Assembly: GCA_037976565.1 (NCBI GenBank)
Contig: CP137682.1
Coordinates: 23,335,973-23,399,972 of the forward strand
Length of the DNA stretch: 64,000 bases
Reading direction: 5' to 3'
Source: Mesocentrotus franciscanus
Taxonomy: Eukaryota; Echinodermata; Echinoidea; Camarodonta; Strongylocentrotidae
In this document: positions 38,341 through 49,375 of the stretch, one piece after another
Numbering within the stretch: position 1 is the stretch's first letter
Layout: each line of letters begins with the position of its first letter
Program-made: the position numbers and the translations under genes
Notes under the pieces: model-generated
What the model saw: only the letters and a program-made list of their open reading frames with translations
The model's database searches: none
What the model was told of the DNA's origin: nothing

Positions 38341-38506
38341 TGATTGGGTTTTAGAGATGACCCCGCGTGTCGTCCTACTCACTCGCTGGCACCTCTCGTG
38401 AGGCCCTGATTTCTCCATTGCAGCGCACCATTACTGCCTGCAAACTGTAAACAACCCCAGCGCGAGATTAGATTACACCACATAGAGTTCTGAAGGGCCC
38501 TCTTTC

Positions 38507-38508
<2 letters not shown>

Positions 38509-38553
<45 letters not shown>
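38509..38553. repeat. (CT)n microsatellite
   Basis: An uninterrupted CT run of about 45 bases. Confidence 0.95.
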
Positions 38554-38557
<4 letters not shown>

Positions 38558-41500
38558 ATGGTCATCCATTATCTCTCTTTCCCTATCCCCTACTCCCTCT
38601 CATTTTATTACATGTACTCCAGTCTCTCTTTCGCTTTCCTACTGATGATTTTTTTTTATTCCATTACTTTCCCTTTTTCAGTACGAGGATAAGTAGTAAG
38701 AACAGTTAGGACTTGGTAGAGATTACAGGAATAGCGAGAGATATTACAGTTACTACACAGAGCTCAGTGAATTGTGAATCCAACATTTGTGTATGGCTTG
38801 CGTTGTAGTGCACTGTGGCTATGCGAAAATCCACACACAATAACCATGCAATAGAACACATCCAACCGAAATGGCCATTCGAGTACTGTGCTATACACAC
38901 TGCACAGTGCACACAATACATTCACAGTATAATCTATAGTGTTTTGTGCATTCATAACAAGCCAATATGGACTGGTTTTTGCAAGCTCTTGGGCATACTA
39001 AATGCACATTTTTCTGATAAATTAAGGGTGCATGACATACAGGCTTTGCTTTAGAGAGTTTTGGATTATCGGAATGAGATTACGAAAGTTGTTGTGATGG
39101 TGTTATTAAAGTATTTTACAGTAGTAAAGGCACACAAACTACGAGAAATTGTTGGGAAGGGAAATTGAAAATTTAGTGAAATGATCCAAAATTCCCTTTA
39201 CAAACATTTATTTGACATAAATATATTATTGATCCCTTGAAATATTCACACTTTTTTTCTATTTGATTTGTCATTCAGCCTACTGCCCATATATCAGTTA
39301 TTGTGTGAGAAATTGGAAAAGCAAAGAAAATACATGTACATGTAGGCCTATATGATTTTTTTTTTTTGATTTTTTTTTTTAAAGTGAAACCATATTCTGA
39401 CAAGCTATCTTTATGATCATACCTACCTTTAATCAATTCAATACTACTTAAAACAAAATCATAAGCTTAATTGCAAAACATAGTCAAATAAGGCCTCTTT
39501 TTTAATCAGTGTAGTTTGTAAATCATTTCTATTCAACAACAGCAACAAAAATAAAAGGGTATCAAAATGAGGGGCAAACTTTGAAAATGTATGAGGCGTG
39601 TCTGGATTAACAGGATTGCCAGAATCCTATCCTCAGCCCCACACATTCATATCCATGGGGGACTGGATTCTCACACTTTCTTCCACTCCCCTTTCCAAGA
39701 AAAAAATGCACATAAATTAGCATTTGCAGCAGGATCGAGTCCTCCGAGACTGAATTTATAATACACTTGACATTTTGTGACTTTCTCCAGTGACTTTGAG
39801 TCCCAAAGAATTCTCCACATCTCATCTCTATTGAATACAGTATTTTCAAATCCTTTTGTGAGCTTTATACAAAAGCAGGTGATTTTGTTTCCACCCTCTT
39901 TTTCTTCCTCATCCTTATTCAAATCACAATACTGATGGGGGTGAGTATAACTTATGTGGAGAGGAATATAAAATGCCTTAATTCAACACGTTCTTGCCAT
40001 CAAGAAAAACATTCTTTCCGTATCAGACATTTTCTTTGAAAAGATATCAACCAAGCTTTTGTATTTCTTGTCTGTAGCAAGCACTTTTTCATTTTTCACT
40101 GTTTGTCAAAACTCATGTACTTAGCATTAAGATGAGGAGATTTGAGCTCGGATCGTGTTACATTTTGGCTGGGCATGTCTTCTGATGTAATACATTGAAA
40201 TGCCACAGGATTTTGGGGTGCAAATGTTTTTTTTTAATTATACATTCCCCAGGTTATTATCATCGTTGAAGGAAATTTTGTGGAAAATGAACTAGAAAAA
40301 TGAATGAACTCAAGATGGGGATATTCAAGTCTGATATAGTCTGATAACAAAGTCTGATTAAAAAAAATTGGTCTGCATAGACTGCTGTCCTATAAAATGG
40401 CTGCCACCCAGTCTCACGAAATGACACCAATTTTATTTAGCTAAAATCAAAAGAAAATTAAACCGATATTTTCTCACTATGAAAAATCATGATTAATTTT
40501 TTGTTGTTGATCAGAATGCTTTTATGATTAATTTTTTCTTACTTTTTTTTCTTCCAACATTTTCCCCATATTTTATTTGTTCATATTTTGGATTTCTATC
40601 AACATTCTTGATATTCTGTGTTTTCTGTTAACATTCTTTTGTCAATGTTCATAGTAATAGCTACAATGTAACCCTTAATATCTAATATAGAAGAAAACAT
40701 CACTTGAAAAACATTTCATTTCCTATTTAATATTATGTGCCCTGCAAGAGGGCTTTTGAAGAAATAGAGTGGCCCACTCTCCCTGCTCTTGCCAGACACA
40801 CAAGTATTTAGTATTTATAAAGATAGTACCTGCAGGAAGGAGGTTATAAGAAACTGAGACTTTATTTTACCTGATGTTATTCATAATTAAGCTAGGGCTC
40901 ATGATAAAACTACAACTACAACAAAAGAAACCTCTCTCTTCATGAAAGCTGAGACAAACGGATAATTACAAAAACTGACCCCCAGTAAATGAATCTATTG
41001 TTTAGAGCAGATGCTTGAGAATTATGTAATAACACATAGTAGACCTCCATGTACATGGATAATCAGACACGGTGGCTCCTTTGTTAGTATTTTTTTTAAC
41101 ACAAAAGATGCTTGCAGGCTGCAATTATTAGTCTTTTCATTTGGACTTGTTTCTCAAATTTACAAATTTTGTAACACTGTCTTGGGCAGACTTAAAGTTA
41201 GAAATAAAATGGAAAAAAAATAATAATACAAGAACATTTAGCTCTAAAAAGGTAGAGCACTCTGGGGAAAATATAAAAATATGAAAAGCATAATGAAATC
41301 TCTCTTTTTTTTCTCAAAGAAATTTTGAAGGGCTCCTAATCCTGCTAACAAAGGAGGAATCTCATGTTACTATGATAACAAATCTATGCTATACATTAAA
41401 TGAAATTGGATTCACAAATAACAAGAACACTAGACCAAAGATTGATTTATTAAACAATAAGCTGGAGACACATCAGATGTATTGAACAAACAGTAGTTTA

Positions 41501-42000
41501 TCTATTAGAAAGCCTTAAAATTCACAGGCCAAAGAGCTTCTTCTTAAGTTGTTGAGCAAAAATATATACATTTTCCAGTGTTTTGATGGACAATTCCCCC
41601 TAAAATTTAAAATAGAGACCAAGATTTAGAATGCAGATTACTGTAGATACAACAGTATCAGATCCAAAGTTTAATTGAACACATCAGCATGCCGGTAATT
41701 AAACTCATTAACTGATACTGAAGTCGGAGACTACAAACAAATCTGACCCCACCAAATTAGTATTATTCACAGAGGCATTTGCTTGACCACGCTTTCCACT
41801 GACCAAAACACTGAGAGCAATTTACAGGACCCTGGGCGCTGAATATGACCTTGTACCCATAATGCACTGCCCCTGCAAAATGACCTCTTCCACAAGGAGG
41901 TACTAGCGAAGGTTGTAGGAAAAACAAGAGCTGCTTGTTTTGCATACTGATGTGTTTTGGAGTCCTTCTCTAATTTTGTAAGATGGAAGTTTGGGTGGAA

Positions 42001-42014
42001 GGGGGGGGGGGGGT
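42001..42014. repeat. Poly-G run
   Basis: Fourteen consecutive G. Similar C runs lie near 22785, 38111 and 62561. Confidence 0.9.
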
Positions 42015-42384
42015 TGGTCTGATGTTTTTGAGGTTTGGGCATTAACCACAACAGCTACGGACCTAGGAATTTTGAGCGAATGATCCTTGAATTTACATTT
42101 AGATTGAAGAAGAATCTCAGTAAAACTTTCCTACAAGCACGCCATAATAACGTTGTGGAGCAGAACAGCATTATTTTGGTTGCTGAGAATGTGGATTGGG
42201 CATCTAATTTTCTAATCTGTTGAATATCTGAATAGCTAGACACTACTTGGAAATTTGCAGTGTGGGTGGAAAATTTGTGGCAAGAAGCAGGACACCTTTG
42301 TGTGCAGGTTACCACAAATACTTACAAATATCAACAGTGACATAGTTCTTTTTATAACATATTCAAGTAGGCAATCAGGACATT

Positions 42385-42720
42385 AGGCCTGTCTTCATCA
42401 GCTCGAGATTGCCAAATAACCCGCTAGTTTAACTATCCCGATCGCAAATTATCCAGCTAATTTGCATGTTCATCAGCCCGCAGTTGCAACGGGATATTTG
42501 GTCAAGATAATTATCCCCAGATATCTTGGGCTAGTTTGCAAAATATCCGGCTATTTGTCCGGTGCGTCTTCACCAGCCCGAAGACTCGCACTATGCGCAA
42601 ACGCTGAGCAAAATATCTCAAGTTTCGAGCTGATGAAGACGCGATTTGTAACTTGGGGCTTATTTCCCAAATCAGAAATAGCGGGCTATTTGGCAATCTC
42701 GAGCTGATGAAGACATGCCT
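42385..42720 (-). mobile_element. Inverted-repeat element, family D copy 2
   Basis: A 336-base inverted copy of 34618-34966. The ends are AGGCCTGTCTTCATCAGCTC and its inverse, flanked by ATT at 42382-42384 and 42721-42723. It shares the internal stretches 'ccggtgcgtcttcaccagcc' and 'gactcgcactatgcgc' with copy 1. It lies only 38 bases from family A copy 4. Confidence 0.86.
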
Positions 42721-42758
42721 ATTGATATTCTGCAGAGGGTTGAAGTTGGCGAGCTAAC

Positions 42759-42969
42759 TACAGTAAAATCTGGATATAAAGACCGCTCAAAGGAGACGAG
42801 AAAAGTGGTCTTTCTAGGCAGGTGGTCTTTATGTACAGGTTCTCTTTAATAGTACATGTACAAAGTATATGTTTCAATGAACAACACTATTCAAGGGAAG
42901 CATAAAATGCGGCCTTTATAGACAAGTTGTCTTTCTATAAAAGTGTTTACTAAAGCAGGTTTCACTGTA
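42759..42969. mobile_element. TA-target MITE, family A copy 4
   Basis: It starts tacagtaaaatctggatata and ends gcaggtttcactgta. It matches copy 3 most closely, including 'gtggtctttatgtacaggtt' in the left half. Confidence 0.82.
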
Positions 42970-43261
42970 CATAGACTTCAATAAAATACGAGCATGACAT
43001 TGACTTTACTATGAGGTAAAAGGATGACAAAATATATATGACATGAACACGTAATGGACAAAGAACAATAAAACATGAGACAGTGATGGAACAAACATTC
43101 TTTTCACAACAGATATGAAGATTTTTCAATAATAATCCACAAGTGCTGTACAGGTCCCGTGAGGTAGGGTATATGTCCAATGTATAATCCAGTATAAAAC
43201 CGAGTACAGGGATGGGTGCAGATACGGGCGACTGGTCGGAATTATCCTGTGGTGGAGGCAA

Positions 43262-43290
43262 ACGGACAAACAAACAAACAAACAAACAAA
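43262..43290. repeat. (ACAA)n microsatellite
   Basis: About seven acaa units on the plus strand. Confidence 0.92.
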
Positions 43291-43695
43291 AACACACATA
43301 CAAACAAATAAATATACAAAACAATGTGATACAATATTGGAGGTTCTGTGTAGGTCTCCATTGTGAGTATTGACAAATGAATTTCAGTATCACCATGAAG
43401 TTACATTTAGGAAAGGCTGTTCATGAAATGTTTTACAGCCTCTACACTAATTTTTTTTCGTACAAGGTCAGGATCAAATTAATAGGATCTATATACGTGA
43501 GCCCGCAGTTAAAATTTTCAACAGGAAACTTGTGAGGGTATGGAGTTCTGATTTGGGCCTATGTGTCCCAGCACCTTTAAGCATTGAGCCCTGTATTCTG
43601 TATCAGGACTACTACATGTACACTACAAGGTGTGACTGAATCTTTCATTTGTGAATACTAGAAGTGTATTAGTTGATGGAGGGGCGGGATCTTAC

Positions 43696-43949
43696 CCATC
43701 TCTACGCGTGTCGTAGCGCGAGTGCCTTCCATGTATGACATCATACTCCCCGTGACCCTCTCACTGATGAGAGGTTCATCTGTATTGTCTGGGTTGTTGT
43801 ACTCTATTCGCAGGTCACGTTCTCCGATCTTGATCAGCGCGTCGTGCGCCTTGGTGGCGCTGTTTATATCCACAAAATCCACGTACGCCGACTGGGTCCC
43901 GTCTGCCACACGCTTACCCGTCAATTTTACGCTTTCCACGCGACCATAC
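43696..43949 (-). CDS. SPEN: SPEN exon: main part of RRM1
   Basis: This 254-base internal exon lies between the acceptor cttcctgtag and the donor gtaagatc. One base completes the upstream codon (probably Arg). It then reads YGRVESVKLTGKRVADG, an RNP1-like strand QSAYVDFVDI, a helix with SATKAHDALIKIGERDLR, and IEYNNPDNTDEP. A short tail ends at Met plus one base (phase 1). YGRVESVK, AxVDFVDI and the Gly-(Glu/Asp)-Arg-Asp-Leu-Arg block are distinctive of the divergent first RRM of SPEN. The first strand and helix 1, with the start codon, belong to an upstream exon that I could not find up to 64000. G+C is much higher than in the flanking intron. The phase-1 end joins to the linker exon if that exon begins at 12694. 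Confidence in SPEN rather than another RRM protein is high because RRM1 and RRM2 point to the same family. Confidence 0.93.
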
Positions 43950-44726
43950 CTACAGGAAGATAAGAAGGGATAGATCATAATTATGAATGCATTATGAATT
44001 TTTACATTTAATGCTCAAGAAATATAATCAAATTCCATAATAAATGACAAGTTTCCACCTTATACTAAATTAATTCACAAGGTATCTGACACAAACCCGC
44101 ATAATTCTCTATTCATTACGTAATTTGTATCATCTCTTTTATAGGCCCAAAAACTTTTTTTCATACATCATTGTTCCATCAGAGATCATTAGTTATATTA
44201 TTAATTGTATAAATTCATATTGTGTACAGGATTCTTTCAATCATTTTATGTCGATTAAATCTTTTCATTTCCTTTTTCTATTCAAAGAGAAGTTCCAACA
44301 CAGAAGAATCCTTGATATTTCACAGAGGTCAGAATTCTGTTGCATCATGATTACACACCCTCCCCTTTTAGAGATGTGGCACCTGGGAGTAGAACTCCCT
44401 TGAGAAAACACAAACTGGAACAACCCTTTACCAGTCATACCATAGCACAATAGCAAAAGAACACAATCAAAAGAACAAAATTAACAAAAATAAGACCCAA
44501 GGACGCCTAGCGTAAAATGTGATAGATCTATCCAGGCTCCTCTTTTAAGCGAAAAAACACTTTAAAAATCCTTGAATTTTATTACACCACACGGCCTTTG
44601 TCTCTTATCTTTTTTGTGTTCCGTCAACAATAGAAATTGATTTTTTTTTTCCTTCATAGACACAAAAGTAAACAGAAATGGAAAATGATTACTCATCCTG
44701 TAGCATGTCAAAGGAATGCTAAGAGA

Positions 44727-44769
44727 AAAAGAGGGAGAGAAAAAGAGAGAAAGAGACAGGGACACAGAC

Positions 44770-44811
<42 letters not shown>

Positions 44812-44851
44812 ACACAGCCAGAGAGAGAGATAGAGAGACAGGGACACGGCC

Positions 44852-44883
<32 letters not shown>

Positions 44884-44957
44884 ACACAGCCAGAGAGAGA
44901 GAGAGAGAGAGAGACAGGGACACAGCCAGACAGAGAGAGAGAGAGAGAGAGAGAGAG
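44727..44957. repeat. GA-rich minisatellite
   Basis: GA runs are interrupted five times by a gacagggacacagccagag motif (near 44756, 44805, 44839, 44877 and 44913), giving units of about 34-49 bases. All six frames are open for long distances because of the repeat; no protein is implied. Confidence 0.92.
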
Positions 44958-45490
44958 GTGTTCACAAAACCAGAGAAACAGCTAGACAGCAAAGAGATTA
45001 AAAAGAACATGTACATATAAAGAAAAAAGGAACAAGATACATGTCGAAGAATACTGAAAAGGTTAAAAGGACAGACGTGATTTGAAAGGAATAAAAAGTG
45101 AGATCGCAACAAGCGCAAATAGTATTTGAAAGACACGAAGGTCTACTAAAGTGTCAAAACAAGCCTTGTTATTCATGGAAAAATCAGTCTACATGAAGGC
45201 CTATTGAAAGACCGTTATCTTGAACTGCTTCAGGTGCGCCACAAGATGAAATAATATTGCGTTATTTATTAGCAATCAGTTTAAAAAGCTGGCTGCCCTA
45301 GCAGAAAGGCAATGAACACAAATGTTCTTCATATTTCTAATTCTTTAGTTTTGCCACAAATGATAGAGGCATATTATAACAAAAGTAATTTACCTTTCAC
45401 TGTTCATTTTAATAGATAATGCATGGACTAAAAAAATATGTGTATATAGACTTACAATTTTTGTACATGGTTAACAAAAAAAAAACATAA

Positions 45491-45815
45491 TGGGTGGTAT
45501 TCTGATAGCGCGAACTAAGTTAAGCTCGGCTTAACTAGTTAACACTTTTATGGAGTGCCTGTTGCCAACTCATTTTCCCTGTACAGATTATTTTAATCCT
45601 GCAATGAAAAGTGTCCAAAAAATTAATTTTTGCAATGAAATGGGTAGAAAAAGATAATATGAGTATGAACTGAATTTCAATAAAGTCTTTGGTAGATTAT
45701 CTTTCTCATGAATATTGAAGGAGGAAGATGAAACCTAGCATTCCATAGAAGTGTGAACTAAAATTCTTGTTTAGTCCGGACTTAGTCCCGGCTTAACTTA
45801 AGAGAATACCACCCA
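45491..45815. mobile_element. MITE with TGGGTGGTATTCT termini
   Basis: TGGGTGGTATTCT at the left is exactly inverted at the right end. Sub-terminal AAGTTAAGC and CGGCTTAACT words also pair, recalling the arm layout of the 14157 and 33467 elements. The 325-base interior is AT-rich and non-coding. Confidence 0.82.
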
Positions 45816-46646
45816 ATGTTACTTGTATAATCTTTTTTTAGGCCTAAGTATTCTGTCTCTGTATCTGTTTGCATCCTGTAAAGTTGGTAAAAAGCATACT
45901 GTTTCTAGTGCAAGGTCTGCCAAATTCTGCATCTAACTTCTTTTTTTTTTGTATAAACTGTATGTATAAACTGCATGTATTGCACAATGTACTTGTGCAA
46001 TGAACTTCCACGCGATCTGAGCATTCTCTTTCTATGGTTGATTAGAGATTCATGTTTGGGACCTTCGAGAGACTTAGTCATGACTAATACTCTCTCCAGG
46101 GACAAAATTCCTGACCGCTCCAATAAATCTTATAGCAAATTTTAATCATTCAACATCTCTTGTCTTGTCTCTCTTTTATCTCCCCCCACCCCACCCCCTT
46201 TCTCCCTTCTTGCAGATGCATTCAAGGTTTCCGATTCAGCGCAGAAAGAAAAACATCATCCATATGTATGCAGCAATGAACTATCTGATAATTATAGCTC
46301 TAGTAATATGGATTGCATCATTGCAATGTTATGTTGCTCATGATTAGCAACATTTGTGTGCAACGACCAATTAAATTTCATTTTATGAAAGGTTTGATAA
46401 GTAGCCTTGTAACACCCACTTGTAATGGCTAAAAGGGGAAGAAAAGTGATGACTTTTTTCTTATTTTGTGATTGTGAGCGTGCAATATACATTGTACATG
46501 GAAGTACATGCGCATGAATTCTCCCTTCCACATATACATGTACATGTAATCACGTTTACCATCTACATTAAGCATGTTATTCAACGTACATGTACATCAG
46601 AACTCGTTAGCTGTTATGTTGTTCATACATACATCGTACTGTACCA

Positions 46647-46650
<4 letters not shown>

Positions 46651-46730
<80 letters not shown>
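46651..46730. repeat. (CT)n microsatellite
   Basis: About 76 bases of pure CT on the plus strand, the longest perfect run in the window. Confidence 0.97.
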
Positions 46731-46731
<1 letters not shown>

Positions 46732-49315
46732 ACTTGTCTTTCTTATATTATGTGTGGGTGTATGTACATGTATGTGCTTGTGTTGGAAAAGGTCAGGTGA
46801 CGCTAATCAAAACACTTGGCATGCAACCTGGCCTCCAGTGCTGTGTATTTACTAAGGGACCGTCTCAAAATCCACCCTGGGACTTCCAAATCTCACACTC
46901 ACAGACAGGCTGTGTACTGGGACCATCTCCAAAATGCGAGTCTCTCAAACTACACGCTCCTTTCCTGACGAGGCCGATCGAATCGTTTCTTCGACCCGTA
47001 CGCTACTCGTAGTTGTACTGCAAAGGTTATTCGCTGGCTCCACCTTAATTAGTTGTAACCGGATAATGGCATCTCGTGTAGAACTTCCCCGGTGTCAGGA
47101 AAACAAGATGGCTGGCTAATAAGTTAATCGTAAGCCAGGGTAAATACAACTCGGGCCGCCAAAAGCTGTCAATGCGTACATATATATATATAAATATATA
47201 TAACATCTTAAACTACATGTACTAGGGCCTACATCATACGTGCAGGCAGGTACTATTAGGCTGTAGTTTGACATACAAATTCAGTAAGCACAAGGTGACC
47301 TTCAAAATAGTCTATTCCCAAAAGCTTGACATTTTCTGAGATTTGTGAACATCTAAAAGACGATGGCAATCAGCCAATACAGTAACAAAAGCATGACAAA
47401 CATACATAACCATAGGATCATAAGGGTAAACTTACATTTATAATGCATATGTTTGTTTTTTCTGGGGTGAGGGAGGGGGTTGTCTTCCATTTCATATTAA
47501 TAAATCACCTGTATTCAGTGAGATGGCTAAACTGATTCAAGGTTAGATAAATGAATTAAACGGCGAAATTCATTTCAACAAAAATCTCTGCTTCTCTCGC
47601 TTTCCCTCTCTCTCTCTCTCCTTGCTCTTTCCCCCACATTTTATTTCTCTCACTCTCACCTAATCTATGCATCTCTCCATATCTCACCTCTTAATGCCCA
47701 ATCTATTCCATCTTTCCTCGTTAATAATGCACGCTCTGCAATTACCTCATACTGTGGAATAAATTGACTGTGCATTATTGAGCTGCAATTGAAAACCGGG
47801 GCGCTGGAACGCCGTAAAAAGGAAATCGAAGGTGTTTTAAGTGGAGAGCACGGTGAAACAACGCACCGCTGAATTAAATGCAGCCGCATTGGAGCACAAT
47901 TTGGCGGCCAGATATACCTGATGAGATTCTGCATGGTTAAGTACCTTTCGCCTACCAAACACAAGGTAAAGTAAAGCCCCTGGATAATATGTACTTCCAA
48001 GGCTGGCTGGATATTTACTTGTGAAAGCCACAAAATATTCAAGGCCCATCCTTATTGCCTTGTTAAACAATCGAACCCCAGTAATGACCCGACCGACCGA
48101 TACGTTTGCCAGCAAAGGACGGACTACAGCTATACAAAGTGATAATTGCCTGTGCTTACGGGTCAAAACAAAGTTGTCTAATGAATCTATACATTGCACA
48201 GGTTTTCAGTAAAATTGCACTGATCAAATTTGGACAGGGCCGAGTATCCGAATAGGCTCTTTTTCCGTACCATAATTAGCTCCTCTATACTTATTTGGGG
48301 AAATAGATAAAACAATAACAAGGATAGGGACCAATGAGCGAAAGAAAGGACTCTAAAGGCAATTATAAGGGCGGTAGTATGGACAGGTAGAACTAGCGTA
48401 ACAAGCACCAATTAAATCAGGCTCGTTCAATCAAAGTCCTTCAGCATATTTTCATGCTTGATTTTTCTTTCTTATTATAGGGGATTTATAGTATTAATAT
48501 AGTATTAAGTCACAAAACACTAATTCCAGAGATGCATTGGAAGAGTGAGTTTGGTCACATCTGAAGTTTGGGGATATACAAATTTCTCCCCTCCCCCCTC
48601 CCTTCCCAATTCCTACTCATGAGGTAGAAAAACATTAAGTGATATGAATTTTATCTTTAAAAATGGTATCATGTTCATAATAATTTGGTTTTTAAACTCC
48701 ATGTGAAAGTATCAAACTTATTGGAGTCTGACTCTGAAGAGACCTAGATGGTCCATTCAATAGTGTAGACAATTTGCGAAAGAAAAATACCTCTAATATT
48801 ACGAAAACTCTACGGTGAATTGTCCCTTTAAGCACAGTGCTACGCCTCTTGCCTGGACACTGCATGGAGAGCTGCCAAAGCGAGAGGCCAAGAAAAAATG
48901 CAGCCAGACATACATGTACATATGCACAAATCCTATTCATGTTACAAGCTCGATGCACTCCTAAGCCAGTCTTGTTTTTAACTTTTAAAAGGATTGGGGC
49001 ACGATAATCTATGCCAAACAGACATTGGTTAATCCTCGGCATGGAAAGGAAAACAAACAAGATCCTGATTTAGGCTCATTTTATTGATCCTAATCCCCCA
49101 AGATTTGCTAATCTGTTATTTAGTTCTCTCATGTGATTTGTCACCCCATCTTGTAGTATGATATTCTTTTTATCTTGTTTTCAACATCCTCTTTCCCTGT
49201 CCCGTCCTAAACTTTCTAAAAATGACAAAACATCATGACTAGCTTTAGGGTGGGGGGGGGGTATTTGTTAACATATAAAACTGCTTTTGTTATTTTTGTT
49301 TTCATTGTTAATGTG

Positions 49316-49375
49316 GATGATGATAATGATCATGATGATGATGTTGTTGTTGTTGTTTGGTGGTGGTGGTGTTTT
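49316..49375. repeat. GAT/GTT/GGT trinucleotide tract
   Basis: gatgat, gttgtt and ggtggt runs in series. Confidence 0.9.

Larger units (their letters stand above)
12695..43695 (-). other. SPEN intron of 31.0 kb
   Basis: This large intron lies between the RRM1 exon and the linker exon. It is densely populated by small DNA-transposon relics and simple repeats, listed separately. Stretches without a named repeat include 12700-14150, 14470-16370, 16820-18770, 21380-22940, 24830-26060, 26220-28360, 31180-33460, 34970-37040 and 38560-42380. They are AT-rich with a few G+C-richer islands (13430-13600, 16900-17060, 31590-31960, 38340-38480) that could be regulatory but show no coding content I recognise. 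If an additional small SPEN exon exists in this intron, I did not find it. Confidence 0.75.

Noticed and set aside
44637..45136. Long frames on both strands across the GA minisatellite
   Set aside because: Arg-Glu and Ser-Leu repeats translated from a GA/CT tract; a low-complexity artefact.
46468..46855. Plus-strand frames containing a Ser-Leu run
   Set aside because: Produced by the pure CT microsatellite.
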